A DNA stretch of 64,000 nt from Chitinophagaceae bacterium (GTDB taxonomy: Bacteria > Bacteroidota > Bacteroidia > Chitinophagales > Chitinophagaceae), in contig JAHBTL010000005.1 of NCBI GenBank assembly GCA_019638615.1, forward strand, positions 124,001 to 188,000, written 5' to 3'. Numbering within the stretch: the stretch's first letter is position 1; every line of letters starts with the position of its first letter. Below are positions 19,831 through 29,962 of the stretch, piece after piece. The notes beneath the pieces are model-generated. The model worked only from the letters and a program-made list of their open reading frames with translations, did no database searches and was not told where the DNA came from. The position numbers and the translations under genes are program-made.

Positions 19831-19886
19831 CGGATTATGAAATCTGTGTTATTTGGTTTATATTTCAGTATAAAACCAACTAAATT

Positions 19887-20249
19887 ATGGATCAGCAAAA
19901 CGAACTCCTCGGTACAGAACAAATACCCGTTGTGCCGCCCACCAGCGATGAAAAAACAATGGCAATCCTTTCCCATATCCTTACGCTTATAGGCGGGTTT
20001 ATACCCCCTTTGATTATTTATTTGATCAAAAAAGATGAATCAAAGTTTATAAGCGAACATGCTAAAGAATCGCTGAATTTTCAGATAACCCTTATGATTG
20101 CTTATATCGTGCTGGCTATTACAATTATTGGCATTATTCTGATATGGGTAGTATGGATACTGGCTGTGGTATTTGCGATAATAGCTACCATCAGAGCCAG
20201 TGAAGGAAAGCTGTACAGGTATCCATTAACGTTGCGATTGATAAAGTAG
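19887..20249 (+). CDS. DUF4870 membrane protein
   Basis: A 120-residue protein. After a polar N-terminus, SDEKTMAILSHILTLIGGFI and the following PPLIIYLIKKDESKFISEHA match DUF4870, a small Tic20-like membrane family of unknown role. Two or three membrane helices lie at about residues 30-50 and 65-103, the second pair unusually Ile/Val rich. KESLNFQITLMI is the conserved motif between them. It has its own gap of 56 bp after mfd and converges on the lectin gene at 20330. Confidence 0.85.
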   Translation: MDQQNELLGTEQIPVVPPTSDEKTMAILSHILTLIGGFIPPLIIYLIKKDESKFISEHAKESLNFQITLMIAYIVLAITIIGIILIWVVWILAVVFAIIATIRASEGKLYRYPLTLRLIK

Positions 20250-20267
20250 GGTCAAAAAAGTTAATTG

Positions 20268-20317
20268 AAAGGCGCGTAAGGTATGGATATTTCATTATGC
20301 TCCGCCTGTGCGCCTTT
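20268..20317. terminator. Possible bidirectional terminator
   Basis: AAAGGCGC (20268-20275) pairs perfectly with GCGCCTTT (20310-20317). Both ends are flanked by A/T runs and the site lies between two convergent genes. The 34-nt loop is long, so this is a modest candidate. Confidence 0.35.
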
Positions 20318-20329
20318 TAAAATTTCCCT

Positions 20330-22300
20330 TTATCTCATCAGTGTAACCGTGCCCTTCCTTTCTATCTTATTTCCCATATAATCCTTTCCTTCAATCAACC
20401 ATACATAGGTATCAGTTGATTGAGGATTGCCGTTTAAAGTTCCATCCCACCCCTGGCGGGAGTCTTTAGAGGAATACAGCATCTGCCCGTAGCGATTAAA
20501 AACCCTGAAATAATATACATCCGACATTCCAACTGCTGTAAAACGAAAAACATCGTTCTTCCCATCGCCGTTTGGAGTAAATGCATTCGGCACGTAAAAC
20601 TCAGGTCCTTTGTAAGCCTTTATTTTTATCTCGTCTGTTGTGGCACAACCTGCATCGGTAGAAACGGTAACTGTATAAGTAATATCACCGGCGGAAGTAG
20701 CCACAGGATTTGATATGGATACGTCGCTCAAACCTGAAGAAGGAAACCAGCTATAATATTTACCACCTGACGCCTGCAACTGAAGCGGTTGCCCGATGGC
20801 GACAATCGTATCGTTCCCTGCCTTTGCATACGTGCCATCAATGATTATATCCCGGGAAAGCGTATCTGAGAGACATCCGTTCTCTGCTGTTGCATAAGCG
20901 CGTATGGTATAAACGCCTGTATCTGCATAACCATGAAATATGCTAAACGAGGCGCCGGTATTGTTATCCCCAAAATTCCAGTAAGCCTTTTGTAAAGGCA
21001 CGGCGGCATTTTCATTAAAGGTCATAAAACGCACTTCCTGGTTTTTGCAGGCATTCAGTGATCCGCTTATACTTATTTCAGGATGTGGTTCTATTGTTAT
21101 TGATTTACTTACAATATCTGATATACATCCTTCTTTTGTGGCAACCTGCAATGAAATGTTATTGATACCAATGGGCAGATAGCTGTAATAGTCGGCATCA
21201 TTTCTAACAATGCCGCTGCCGTTCACCGTCCACTTCCACTGTTCAATTGTGCCATAGGTAACTTTTGATAAATCATTGAACGGGATCATTTTGTCATCAC
21301 AATAGGGAGGTAATTTAAAATCAAAGCCGGCTAGCGGCTTTGATCCGGCCACTATCTTTTGCTGAAAAGTATCTGAGGTGCACCCGTTATTGCCAACAAT
21401 ATTCAGCTTTACTGAATAAACTCCCGGTTGGGGGTAAACATGGGGCGGAGGATTTGCTGTTGTGTCTGTTGTGCCATCTCCAAAATCCCAGAACCATTTT
21501 ACAATGTTGCCGAAGGATGTGGAACTGTCCTGTAAAATAACTGGTTCGGGATAGCATGTGCTGCTGTTTTTGTCCAGGCTGAACGATGCGTTGAGCGAAG
21601 TACAGAATCGCTGATTATTAGACAGACTTCCGGTAGAGCCCGTAAATCCCCAGTATACCATCGGATCGTTGTTAAACACATCCTGTATCAGGTTTGTAGC
21701 CACCTTCAATCGTTCAACATTATCCATATATACCGTTAAATAAGCCGATGACGGGTCCCATGAAATGCTCAATACATGCCAGGCACAGTCTTCAATGTTA
21801 TTGTTACCTGCCAAAGCGGTTACCGGAGGTCCGATATTATTCGGTGAGTTGTGTGAAAGATCCCCATTCAGGTGTATCGAAAGATGATCATACGCAGGGT
21901 CTCCGAGGTTGCCGTTCTGGTAAGTATCAATGGCTATCGCAACAGAAGGCGATACACCCTGTATGCCCAGTCCTTCGCCGGCTATGCCTATACTGGTGCT
22001 GATAGGTTGCAATACAAAGGCGATGCCGTCTGCCCCGTTGTCATCTTTGCATCCCATGTATATGTTGAAATGATAATCAAAAGGCTGCGTCAAATTGATC
22101 TTATTGATATTCCAGACTGAGCCGGATTGGTTGACAACATCTGTTGTAATGGTGTAACAGTTGCAGTTTTCCTGCGAGGCGTTGCCATTGATGTGATAAG
22201 GATGATCGGTTTGTGCAACAACCTGCCGGCTGAAGAAAGCGCATACAGAAGTATATACAGCCAAAACAAGCCTGATTCTTATTGTTGACAGGGTACTCAC
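20330..22300 (-). CDS. T9SS-exported protein with L-type lectin and PKD domains
   Basis: A 656-residue secreted protein with N-terminal signal (ending VVAQ, near residue 29). Residues about 50-245 form a legume-type lectin: GADGIAFVLQP, then VAIAIDTYQNG and HVLSISWDPSSAYLTVYMDN. PKD-like domains follow, with WFWDFGDGTTDT (about 270) and AYWNFGDNNTG (about 440) as the clearest copies. The last 85 residues are the gliding-motility-type C-terminal module: NAFTPNGDGKNDVFRF, then FNRYGQMLYSS and GWDGTLNG. This is the type B T9SS sorting signal, so the protein is exported and placed on the cell surface. It probably binds glycans as part of adhesion. Confidence 0.88.
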   Translation of the reverse strand: MSTLSTIRIRLVLAVYTSVCAFFSRQVVAQTDHPYHINGNASQENCNCYTITTDVVNQSGSVWNINKINLTQPFDYHFNIYMGCKDDNGADGIAFVLQPISTSIGIAGEGLGIQGVSPSVAIAIDTYQNGNLGDPAYDHLSIHLNGDLSHNSPNNIGPPVTALAGNNNIEDCAWHVLSISWDPSSAYLTVYMDNVERLKVATNLIQDVFNNDPMVYWGFTGSTGSLSNNQRFCTSLNASFSLDKNSSTCYPEPVILQDSSTSFGNIVKWFWDFGDGTTDTTANPPPHVYPQPGVYSVKLNIVGNNGCTSDTFQQKIVAGSKPLAGFDFKLPPYCDDKMIPFNDLSKVTYGTIEQWKWTVNGSGIVRNDADYYSYLPIGINNISLQVATKEGCISDIVSKSITIEPHPEISISGSLNACKNQEVRFMTFNENAAVPLQKAYWNFGDNNTGASFSIFHGYADTGVYTIRAYATAENGCLSDTLSRDIIIDGTYAKAGNDTIVAIGQPLQLQASGGKYYSWFPSSGLSDVSISNPVATSAGDITYTVTVSTDAGCATTDEIKIKAYKGPEFYVPNAFTPNGDGKNDVFRFTAVGMSDVYYFRVFNRYGQMLYSSKDSRQGWDGTLNGNPQSTDTYVWLIEGKDYMGNKIERKGTVTLMR

Positions 22301-22378
22301 GAATAATGCAAGTCGGTTTACAAATCATCCGGCGTGTTAACGCGGAGTGTAATTTAAGCTTTTGAGGGCTTAAATGTA

Positions 22379-24595
22379 TTATTTCAATTCCCGTTTAAGA
22401 AAATCATTGATCCGTGTGTATAAACTCATTCTTAGAATATTAGGCGTACCATCGCTGAGGTTATGTGTTTTGTCGGGATAGAAATGTTGTTCGAAATTTG
22501 TTTTACGGGCATTGGTTAATTGTTTGCTCAGCTCCAGGCTGTTTTGCAGATGCACATTATCGTCGGCTGTGCCATGCACCAGAAAGAGCCCCCCCTGGTA
22601 GTTGCTTACGAAGTTTATGGGCGACGCGTTTTTATAACCTTCCGCGTTTTCACTGGGTAAAGAAAGCATTCTTTCAGCGTAAATATTTTCGTAAAACCGC
22701 CAGTTGGTTACAGGCGCGATTGCTACTGCGGCTTTAAATGCTTTGGCGTATTTGGTTTGCGCCAGGGCGGCAAGATATCCTCCGTAGCTCCAGCCCATGA
22801 CCGAAGCATTCAGCGAGTCAATCCGGTAATTTCTTGCCAGGTAATCTTTTACTTTTACCAGGTCCTCCATTTCTATATCGCCCGGTTTCTTATAATTTAT
22901 TTTCCTGAAAGCTTCCCCTTTTCCCGGGGTTCCCCGCGGGTCAATGCAGGCAACGGTATACCCCTGGTGGGCCAGCCAGCGCATGGTAAGAGTAAATTTA
23001 TCTGTCCACTGGTCAAGTACCTCCTGGTGTGTTGATCCGCCGTATACATAAAGTATTAAAGGCGATTTGGCTCTTGGTGTTCCAAATGGACGTATCAGCC
23101 AGCCGTTCATTGTCATTGAATCATTAGCCTTTACTGAAAAGAAATCCGCGTCCTGTATCCTGTAGTCTTTCATCCTGTCGCGGAGCTCTTTATTTTCAAT
23201 AAGCTTACGTTGTTCTTTGCCGGAAACAGAAGACACCTGGTACTGGGCAGGTCTGTTCAGGGAAGAATGTTCATCAAAAAAATACCGGTTGTCATTGCTC
23301 ATCCAAACATTGTGATAGCCATTGCCTTTGGTAAGGCGGGTTTTGCTTTTTCCATCGTATCCGATTTTGTACAACTGTTTCTGATGCGCAGCCATTTCGT
23401 TGGATGTATAAAATATTTCACCGTGGCTGTCATCTACGGCCTCAACCTTCATCACCTCCCATTTACCACTGGTAACCGGGCGCGCATTAGCAGAGTCGGG
23501 GTTAATTTTATACAGGTGCGAATAACCATCTTTTTCACTCATCCATAAAAAGGACCTGCCGTTGTTAATGAACCAGATGTTTTCGTTGTAAATCCGGACA
23601 TAATTATCGCTTTTTTCTTCCGTGTAAATTACAGTGGTTTTTCCCGTCACTACATCGGCTTTCAGGATTTCAAGGCGTTTCTGATCCCTGCTTAATTTTT
23701 GTACCAGCAGCGTTTTGCTGTCAGGGCTCCACCTGGTGCCTGTAATGTATTGATCCGGGTTGACACCAATATCAACCGGGATAAAAAGTTTGTTGACGAC
23801 ATCGTATATAAAAACTTTTACTTCGGGAACCATTTCTCCCGCCAAAGGATACCGTTGATTTCTTACTTCGGCATAAGCCCTTTCATAACTGGTGATGGGG
23901 TAAGTTTTAACCGAATTTTCATTAAAGCGCAATAAAGAAATATACCTGCTGTCGGGGCTCCAGTCAAAAGCCCTGGTAAGACCAAACCCGTTCTCATACA
24001 ATGCATCGTTCATTCCGTATAAGAACTGGCCTTCAAATCCATCCAGCGTAACAGGAGTAGTGGTATTTTTTTCCAGGTCCATCAGGTACAGGTTGGCATC
24101 CAGTACATAGGACAACCATTTGCTGTCGGGTGAAAAAGTAGGGTACGCCTGTTTACCGCTCGCGGAAACAACCCGCAATGTTTTTTTGCTGATGTCCCAA
24201 ACATAGTTGAATGACTTCTCTGAAATAGCGAACTGGGGCTCAATTTGGGTTTGAATGAGTATCTTGTTATCGTCCGGCGAAAAGCGGAAATCCTGGAAAT
24301 AGGTAAACGTAGTGGGGATGGAATCTGAACCACTTCTGATCTGGTTGCTGAACAGGGTGTCTACAATCCTGGTTGTGTTAAAATCCAGTGCCAGAATGAT
24401 CTGTGGTCCCGATCCGGTATCTGTTTGTATCCATGAAAACCGTGGCGACTGGTTCATCAGCCGCACAACATATTTACGCTCATCAAAATAACCGCTCCAG
24501 ATTTTTTCCAGATCAAGATTCATTTTTTCCTGGCGTTGAGCCCAGGCGGTAAAAAAGGAGCAAATAATAAAAACCGATAAACTCAGCTTCTTCAT
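22379..24595 (-). CDS. S9 family peptidase, dipeptidyl peptidase IV type
   Basis: A 738-residue enzyme with a short signal peptide (ending AWAQ, residue 19). The N-terminal beta-propeller (about 30-480) has DPP4-type repeats, for example KQAYPTFSPDSKWLSYV and FDWSPDSRYISLLRF. The C-terminal alpha/beta-hydrolase has the nucleophile in GWSYGGYLAAL (near residue 600), the acid in VHGTADDNVHL (near 677) and His in PDKTHNLSDG (near 710). It cuts X-Pro or X-Ala dipeptides from peptides in the periplasm. The gene is monocistronic in appearance, with 78 bp to the lectin gene downstream. Confidence 0.92.
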   Translation of the reverse strand: MKKLSLSVFIICSFFTAWAQRQEKMNLDLEKIWSGYFDERKYVVRLMNQSPRFSWIQTDTGSGPQIILALDFNTTRIVDTLFSNQIRSGSDSIPTTFTYFQDFRFSPDDNKILIQTQIEPQFAISEKSFNYVWDISKKTLRVVSASGKQAYPTFSPDSKWLSYVLDANLYLMDLEKNTTTPVTLDGFEGQFLYGMNDALYENGFGLTRAFDWSPDSRYISLLRFNENSVKTYPITSYERAYAEVRNQRYPLAGEMVPEVKVFIYDVVNKLFIPVDIGVNPDQYITGTRWSPDSKTLLVQKLSRDQKRLEILKADVVTGKTTVIYTEEKSDNYVRIYNENIWFINNGRSFLWMSEKDGYSHLYKINPDSANARPVTSGKWEVMKVEAVDDSHGEIFYTSNEMAAHQKQLYKIGYDGKSKTRLTKGNGYHNVWMSNDNRYFFDEHSSLNRPAQYQVSSVSGKEQRKLIENKELRDRMKDYRIQDADFFSVKANDSMTMNGWLIRPFGTPRAKSPLILYVYGGSTHQEVLDQWTDKFTLTMRWLAHQGYTVACIDPRGTPGKGEAFRKINYKKPGDIEMEDLVKVKDYLARNYRIDSLNASVMGWSYGGYLAALAQTKYAKAFKAAVAIAPVTNWRFYENIYAERMLSLPSENAEGYKNASPINFVSNYQGGLFLVHGTADDNVHLQNSLELSKQLTNARKTNFEQHFYPDKTHNLSDGTPNILRMSLYTRINDFLKRELK

Positions 24596-24735
24596 CAGTA
24601 GCTATGATTGGTGAAAAATCCGGTAACAGCGCATCCGGGGTCAAAGCCGGTATTTATCACAGGTTGAGTTATGTAAAAATAAAGGTATTCAATTAAATTG
24701 CACCAATATTATAATTGCATTTTAATCATTTTGGT

Positions 24736-26133
24736 ATGGATGGCTATGTTTTGAAGCATATTAATCTTGTAAATGAAAATACGATTTCGGTAAAGGATGT
24801 ATTGATAAAGAACGGAAAGATTGAAAAGATAGCCGGAACCATCGCCGCTGCCGGAAATGAACAGGAAATTGACGGAGAAGGCAAATATCTTTTGCCTGGT
24901 GTAATAGACGACCAGGTACATTTTCGAGAACCCGGACTTACGCATAAGGCAACCATCTATACAGAATCAAAAGCAGGGGTAGCAGGTGGTGTTACTTCTT
25001 TCATGGAAATGCCCAACACCATACCCAATGCCCTGACAATTGATTTGCTGGAAGAGAAGTATGCTGCCGCTGCCGGGACCTCTTTGGCCAATTATTCTTT
25101 TTTTATGGGTACTTCCAATACCAATGCCGATGAAGTATTGAAAGTGAACAAGCTGAAAGATAAAATATGCGGTGTCAAGATTTTTATGGGCTCCAGCACC
25201 GGCAATATGCTGGTAGACAATTATCTCACGCTGGATAAGATTTTTGGTGAAGCCGAAGTATTGATCGCTACTCATTGTGAAGATGAAAAGATCATAAGGC
25301 AGAATTATGAGCGCATCAAAAGCTCAAAGCCTTTGCTAACGGCTTCCGACCACCCTTTGATCAGGGATGAAGATGCCTGCTTTGAGTCTTCGTTTGCTGC
25401 CATACAATTTGCAAAAAGGCATAACAGCCGCCTGCATATACTGCATATATCCACTGCCAGGGAATTGCAGTTGTTTACGAATCTTTTGCCGTTAAAGGAA
25501 AAAAGAATCACCTGCGAAGTATGTGTGCATCATCTTCATTTTTCTGCAAACGATTACGAAAAGCTCGGGTATCTTATAAAATGCAATCCCGCTATTAAAG
25601 CGCCTCATCACCGCGAAGCGTTGTGGCAGGCTTTGCTGGACGACCGCATTGACATTATTGCTACCGATCACGCGCCTCATACGCTGGAAGAAAAAGGGTA
25701 TATAAGGAACGGCAACGGTGTTTTACAACCTGCAGACAGTATTACTTATGAGCATGCCCATGCGGGCCTTCCTTTGGTGCAACATCCGTTGCTGCTGATG
25801 CTGTATTATTACAAACAGGGTAGCATAAGCCTTGAAAAGATCGTACAGAAAATGAGTCATTCGGTAGCAGATTGTTACCAGTTGAAGGACAGGGGGTATA
25901 TACGAGAAGGATACCAGGCAGACCTGGTAATGGTAGATATGGATAAGCCTTACACGGTAGCCCCCGGCAATATATGGTATAAATGCGGATGGAGCCCGTT
26001 GGAGAACGTTCAACTACCGGCTTCGGTTACCCACACTTTTGTAAATGGTAATTTGGTATATGAAAATTATGGAAAAGAGAGATGGAATGAATCTAACAAA
26101 GGTAAACGCCTTATGTTCGACCGCAGGCTGTAA
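24736..26133 (+). CDS. pyrC: Dihydroorotase
   Basis: Cyclises carbamoyl-aspartate to dihydroorotate in pyrimidine synthesis. An amidohydrolase of 465 residues from this start (the ATG at 24715 is less likely, as MDGYVLKHINLVNENTISVK matches the family start). The metal site region is DDQVHFREPG, in which the usual first His of the HxH pair is Gln. I recall this form in other Bacteroidota dihydroorotases. The carbamylated Lys lies in GVKIFMGSSTGNML; further ligands are in THCEDEK, ILHISTARE and IATDHAPHTLEE. The gene is followed 24 bp later by a MutS-like ATPase. An inactive homologue cannot be ruled out because of the Gln. Confidence 0.85.
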   Translation: MDGYVLKHINLVNENTISVKDVLIKNGKIEKIAGTIAAAGNEQEIDGEGKYLLPGVIDDQVHFREPGLTHKATIYTESKAGVAGGVTSFMEMPNTIPNALTIDLLEEKYAAAAGTSLANYSFFMGTSNTNADEVLKVNKLKDKICGVKIFMGSSTGNMLVDNYLTLDKIFGEAEVLIATHCEDEKIIRQNYERIKSSKPLLTASDHPLIRDEDACFESSFAAIQFAKRHNSRLHILHISTARELQLFTNLLPLKEKRITCEVCVHHLHFSANDYEKLGYLIKCNPAIKAPHHREALWQALLDDRIDIIATDHAPHTLEEKGYIRNGNGVLQPADSITYEHAHAGLPLVQHPLLLMLYYYKQGSISLEKIVQKMSHSVADCYQLKDRGYIREGYQADLVMVDMDKPYTVAPGNIWYKCGWSPLENVQLPASVTHTFVNGNLVYENYGKERWNESNKGKRLMFDRRL

Positions 26134-26157
26134 TCCTTAATCTGTGCCATACAAAAC

Positions 26158-27474
26158 ATGCAGATAGACAAAACAACATACAACGACCTGTCCGTTTTCA
26201 GCGAGGAAGAGGAGTTTTCCGTATTTCATAAAATTAACTTTACACATACCAATGGTGGCAAAGAGTGGTTGCGCTGGCTGATGGCGGAGCCTGCTTCTGA
26301 TCTGAATAAAATACTTGACACCCAGAAAATATTAAAGATCATTATTGCCAATATGGATAAATGGCCCAAATCTATTACCAACGGAACCATGATGGTGATA
26401 GACCGGTTTTATGAAACCGCCATCGATCCGATCCCGGCTTCTTTCGACTTTATAAGTACACGTATATATAAAATACTGCACGGCGTTGACTATAGCCTCG
26501 TAAAATACTCGGTTACGCATTTTCGTGATTTTATAACAGGCGTACACCGGTTATCGGTATTGGCCAACGAAAGCGATGCGCCGCCCAGGTTGCAGCTGTA
26601 TGCTTCACGGATCAGGTCGCTTTTACAGCGCCAGCAGTTACAGGAACTGCTCAATAAGCCGCTGAACGAAAAGTTTTCTATCCGGGAGAATTTGTATTAC
26701 GGGCATTTTTTTCGTTCGGGCTTCCGCACGCGGTTTGATGAACTGGCAGAGATCTTTTACCAGATGGATGCCTGGTATTCGATGGCACGGGCAGTTATAG
26801 AATATAAGCTTCAATTCCCTGAATTTGTTGTTTCGGATCAGCCTTATATTAAAGCGGATAAAATATACCATATCCTTCTTGCCAGGCCTGTTGCGTATGA
26901 TATTGTTCTTTCGCCCAGCAGTAATTTCCTGTTTCTTACCGGCGCCAATATGGCCGGCAAAAGTACTTTTATCAAATCGCTGGGAGTGGCGGTATACCTC
27001 GCTCACCTGGGCATGGGCGTACCTGCGCAGCGATTGCAGTTAACCCTGTTCGATGGCGTGTTGAGTAATATTAATGTAGCCGACAACATCGTAAAGGGTG
27101 AAAGCTATTTTTTTAATGAAGTACAACGGATAAAAAATACGATCCTCACTATTAATAATGGAAAAAAATGGTTGGTATTGATCGATGAGTTGTTTAAGGG
27201 TACCAATGTGCAGGATGCCATGCGTTGTTCCCTGGCGGTGATCAACGGGCTCATCAAAATAAAAGGATCCCTGTTTGTGCTGTCTACTCACCTGTACGAA
27301 ATAAGTGAAGAGATTAAGGGCAAAGGAAATATTTCTTTCAAATATTTTGAAACCAATATAGACAACGATAAGCTGGAATTCAGCTACCAGCTGAGAGACG
27401 GCGTAAGCAACGACCGCCTCGGCTATTTTATACTGAAAAGCGAAAAGGTGGTAGAAATGCTGGAAAATTTATAA
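26158..27474 (+). CDS. MutS-like ATPase lacking the mismatch-recognition domain
   Basis: A 438-residue protein, about half of full MutS. The N-terminal part (1-240) is helical and resembles the core/lever domains of MutS. The C-terminal ATPase has Walker A TGANMAGKSTFIKSLG (about 261), the signature region NIVKGESYFFNEVQRI, Walker B WLVLIDELFKGTN and the STHLYEI His loop. There is no mismatch-binding domain I and no C-terminal Smr nuclease. Several short MutS-related proteins of this kind occur in Bacteroidota with unclear roles, probably in DNA structure handling. It is close to pyrC and likely cotranscribed. Confidence 0.85.
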   Translation: MQIDKTTYNDLSVFSEEEEFSVFHKINFTHTNGGKEWLRWLMAEPASDLNKILDTQKILKIIIANMDKWPKSITNGTMMVIDRFYETAIDPIPASFDFISTRIYKILHGVDYSLVKYSVTHFRDFITGVHRLSVLANESDAPPRLQLYASRIRSLLQRQQLQELLNKPLNEKFSIRENLYYGHFFRSGFRTRFDELAEIFYQMDAWYSMARAVIEYKLQFPEFVVSDQPYIKADKIYHILLARPVAYDIVLSPSSNFLFLTGANMAGKSTFIKSLGVAVYLAHLGMGVPAQRLQLTLFDGVLSNINVADNIVKGESYFFNEVQRIKNTILTINNGKKWLVLIDELFKGTNVQDAMRCSLAVINGLIKIKGSLFVLSTHLYEISEEIKGKGNISFKYFETNIDNDKLEFSYQLRDGVSNDRLGYFILKSEKVVEMLENL

Positions 27475-27526
27475 CGGCTGAGCTGTTAAAGAAAAATCAT
27501 TAACAACTGTACCTGCGGCAGAACGG

Positions 27527-28618
27527 TTATAAAAACTTATCGCCTTTTGTTATTTTGATCTGCGATACATATTCCTTTATTTCCTGCTCTTTACTGCGGT
27601 CGCAAATCAGCAATACATCTCCGGTATCAATTACGATGTGATTATCCAGCCCCTGTAAAACCACCAGCTTATCCTTCTGTACATGCACTATGTTTTTGGA
27701 AGCGTCAATAAGCATGATGTGGTTGGCCGAAACAGCGTTTTCAGCCTTGTCTTTTTCCATGTTATCATAGGCAGAGTTCCATGTACCCAAATCGCTCCAG
27801 CCAAAGCTTGAAGGAATAAGATATACATTGTCTGCCTTTTCCATGATGCCGTAGTCAATAGAAATATTGGTGCATTGAGGATATATTCTTTCGATGGCCT
27901 CTTTTTCTCCCGCTGTATTAAAAGCAGGCTCTTCCGTTACAAACAGCTCATTTATTTCCGGAAGATACTTTTCAAAAGCCTGCACTATGTTCTTTACTTT
28001 CCATACAAAAATGCCGGCATTCCATAAAAAATCGCCGCTGGCAAGGAAGGTTTTTGCGATGTCCGGGTTCGGTTTTTCTGTAAAGGTTTTCACCTTGTAT
28101 ACATTATCACTCACCTCGTATTGTTCTATCTGTATGTATCCGTAGCCTGTGTTAGGATGGGTGGGTTTAATACCCAATGTTACCAGTGCGTTGTGGTCTC
28201 TTACAAAGCTTAAAGCTTCAATGCACACTTTTTTGAAAGCTGTTTTTTCCGTAATAAGATGATCTGCCGGGGCGCAGATCAAACAGCCTTCGGGGTTGAG
28301 TTTATTGAGCTTATGCGCAATATAGGCAATGCAGGGCGCAGTGTTTTTGCGCGAAGGCTCGCCCAGTACATTGGCAGCCAAAACTCCGGGCAATTGCTTT
28401 TTTACAATGGAAATATATTCCTCGGAGGTAATAATGTAAATGTTTTCCTTCGGAATAAAGTCAGCAAACCTGTCAAAAGTTTCCTGTATCAGGGTTTTAC
28501 CTGTATTCAATATATCAAGAAACTGCTTGGGATACGATATACGGCTCATGGGCCAAAAGCGACTGCCAATGCCGCCGGCCATAATTGCCACATAATGATT
28601 TTTGTTCATGTTTATCAT
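27527..28618 (-). CDS. manC: Mannose-1-phosphate guanylyltransferase
   Basis: Makes GDP-mannose from mannose-1-phosphate and GTP for surface polysaccharides. About 363 residues from ATG 28618, or 360 from 28609 (MNKNHYVAIMAGGIGSRFW). The frame opens at 28642, but a -7 box at 28628-28635 excludes that start. The nucleotide-binding signature AGGIGSRFWPMSR is followed by PKQFLD; further family motifs are CAPADHLI and GYGYIQIE, and FTEKPNPDIA. The C-terminal phosphomannose-isomerase half is absent, as in the short ManC class. It follows the arabinose-5-phosphate isomerase gene upstream and may share its surface-glycan role. Confidence 0.9.
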   Translation of the reverse strand: MINMNKNHYVAIMAGGIGSRFWPMSRISYPKQFLDILNTGKTLIQETFDRFADFIPKENIYIITSEEYISIVKKQLPGVLAANVLGEPSRKNTAPCIAYIAHKLNKLNPEGCLICAPADHLITEKTAFKKVCIEALSFVRDHNALVTLGIKPTHPNTGYGYIQIEQYEVSDNVYKVKTFTEKPNPDIAKTFLASGDFLWNAGIFVWKVKNIVQAFEKYLPEINELFVTEEPAFNTAGEKEAIERIYPQCTNISIDYGIMEKADNVYLIPSSFGWSDLGTWNSAYDNMEKDKAENAVSANHIMLIDASKNIVHVQKDKLVVLQGLDNHIVIDTGDVLLICDRSKEQEIKEYVSQIKITKGDKFL

Positions 28619-28627
28619 GGAAGAGCC

Positions 28628-28635
28628 CAAAATTA
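28628..28635 (-). promoter_or_regulatory. -7 promoter box for manC (TAATTTTG)
   Basis: Read on the minus strand this is a perfect TAnnTTTG box. It predicts a transcript start near 28623, giving a leader of 5-14 nt depending on whether ATG 28618 or 28609 is used. Confidence 0.5.
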
Positions 28636-28736
28636 AGGGCAATGCGTCACAATTGCAGGATTAAATTGAAATGAAAGATCAGGTTAAGCATTTAATTTTT
28701 TAGTGAATATAAAATGCTTATGATCAATATGTGTAT

Positions 28737-29699
28737 CTAAATGATCCCTTCTCTTAGCAGGTCGTGCATATGCAGCACACCTGCATACATTCCGTTATTT
28801 GTTACCAGTAACTGACTTACACTGTTGCTGCGCATCATATCCAGGGCGTTCACGGCAAGCTCATTTTCTTCAATGCATTTGGGATTTCTGCTCATAATGC
28901 TTTCCGCAGTTACATTTGTTAAGTCTTCCCGCTGCTGCAGCATCCTACGGATGTCTCCATCGGTGATGATCCCCGCAATGGAGCCGTCTTTTATTACAGC
29001 CGTAGCGCCCATCCTGTTTTGGGTAATGGCAACGATTACTTCTTTCAGGCTGCTTTGCAGTGAAACCTGTGGCCTTGTTTCTTTCATGTATAAATCGCTC
29101 ACCTTTAAGTATAAGCGTTTGCCCAGCATGCCGCCGGGATGGAATTTTGCGAAATCATCGCTCGTAAATCCGTTTCTTTCAATCAGGCAAACGGCCAATG
29201 CATCGCCCATTACCAGTTGAGCGGTGGTGCTGGTGGTAGGCGCCAGGTTATTGGGACAGGCTTCCTGTGCTACCGTTGTATTCAGTATATAATTCGCATT
29301 GGCCGCCAGGTAAGATCCGGTGTTGCCGGTTATGGCTATTACGGGATTTCCAAAGTTTTTGATGAGAGGGATCAATACTTTTATTTCCTGGCTTTCCCCG
29401 CTTTTGCTGATCAGCATGATTACATCGCCTGGCTGCACCAGTCCAAGATCGCCGTGAATAGCATCGGCGGCATGTAAAAAAGCAGCGGGTGTGCCTGTGG
29501 AATTGAGCGTTGCCACAATTTTCTGGGCGATCAGCGCGCTTTTGCCAATACCGCTGATGACTACTTTACCGGCGCAACCGGCAATAACAGTTACCGCCTC
29601 TTCAAACTGTTGGTTTATATACGAAGCCAGTTGTTTTACCGACTCCGCTTCCATCAGGATGGTTCTTCGGGCAATTGTTTGAATATCAATGGATGCCAT
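28737..29699 (-). CDS. kdsD: Arabinose-5-phosphate isomerase (KpsF/GutQ family)
   Basis: Interconverts ribulose-5-phosphate and arabinose-5-phosphate, the first step to Kdo of lipopolysaccharide. The N-terminal SIS domain (about 35-185) has VVISGIGKSALIAQKI, AADAIHGDLGLVQPGDV and ISKSGESQEI. A tandem CBS pair follows (about 205-320), with ITQNRMGATAVIKDG and IITDGDIRRML. Length 320 is standard. A clear promoter is placed immediately before it, with almost no leader. manC follows downstream after about 118 bp. Confidence 0.93.
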   Translation of the reverse strand: MASIDIQTIARRTILMEAESVKQLASYINQQFEEAVTVIAGCAGKVVISGIGKSALIAQKIVATLNSTGTPAAFLHAADAIHGDLGLVQPGDVIMLISKSGESQEIKVLIPLIKNFGNPVIAITGNTGSYLAANANYILNTTVAQEACPNNLAPTTSTTAQLVMGDALAVCLIERNGFTSDDFAKFHPGGMLGKRLYLKVSDLYMKETRPQVSLQSSLKEVIVAITQNRMGATAVIKDGSIAGIITDGDIRRMLQQREDLTNVTAESIMSRNPKCIEENELAVNALDMMRSNSVSQLLVTNNGMYAGVLHMHDLLREGII

Positions 29700-29709
29700 A
29701 TATTGAACA

Positions 29710-29739
29710 CAAACCTAACTGAAAATACTGGTTCGCAAA
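29710..29739 (-). promoter_or_regulatory. Promoter for kdsD with -33 and -7 elements
   Basis: On the minus strand: TTTG (29736-29739), 18-nt gap, TAGGTTTG (29710-29717). Both elements match the Bacteroidota consensus. The predicted start near 29705 leaves a leader of only about 6 nt before the ATG at 29699. Confidence 0.6.
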
Positions 29740-29962
29740 AATCGCATGCATGTGCCCGTTTTACTGAGAAATATGGCTTTATATAAAATCTTTTTATTAT
29801 GTCGGTTGTTTTTCATACCTTATAACAATAAATAAGGAGTGCCTGGTATCCTTCTTTTGGGGATATTAACTTCTAAGAAATCTCATATTGTAGTACCTTC
29901 GATCACTTTTCAAAAACTCATGACGCTCTCATGTAAAGTAGTGTGAAGGAAAACAGACAGAC

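Noticed and set aside
24898-24930. Loss of the first metal His in dihydroorotase as a sign of an inactive enzyme
   Set aside because: The DDQVHF form is, as I recall, usual in Bacteroidota dihydroorotases, and other ligands are present.
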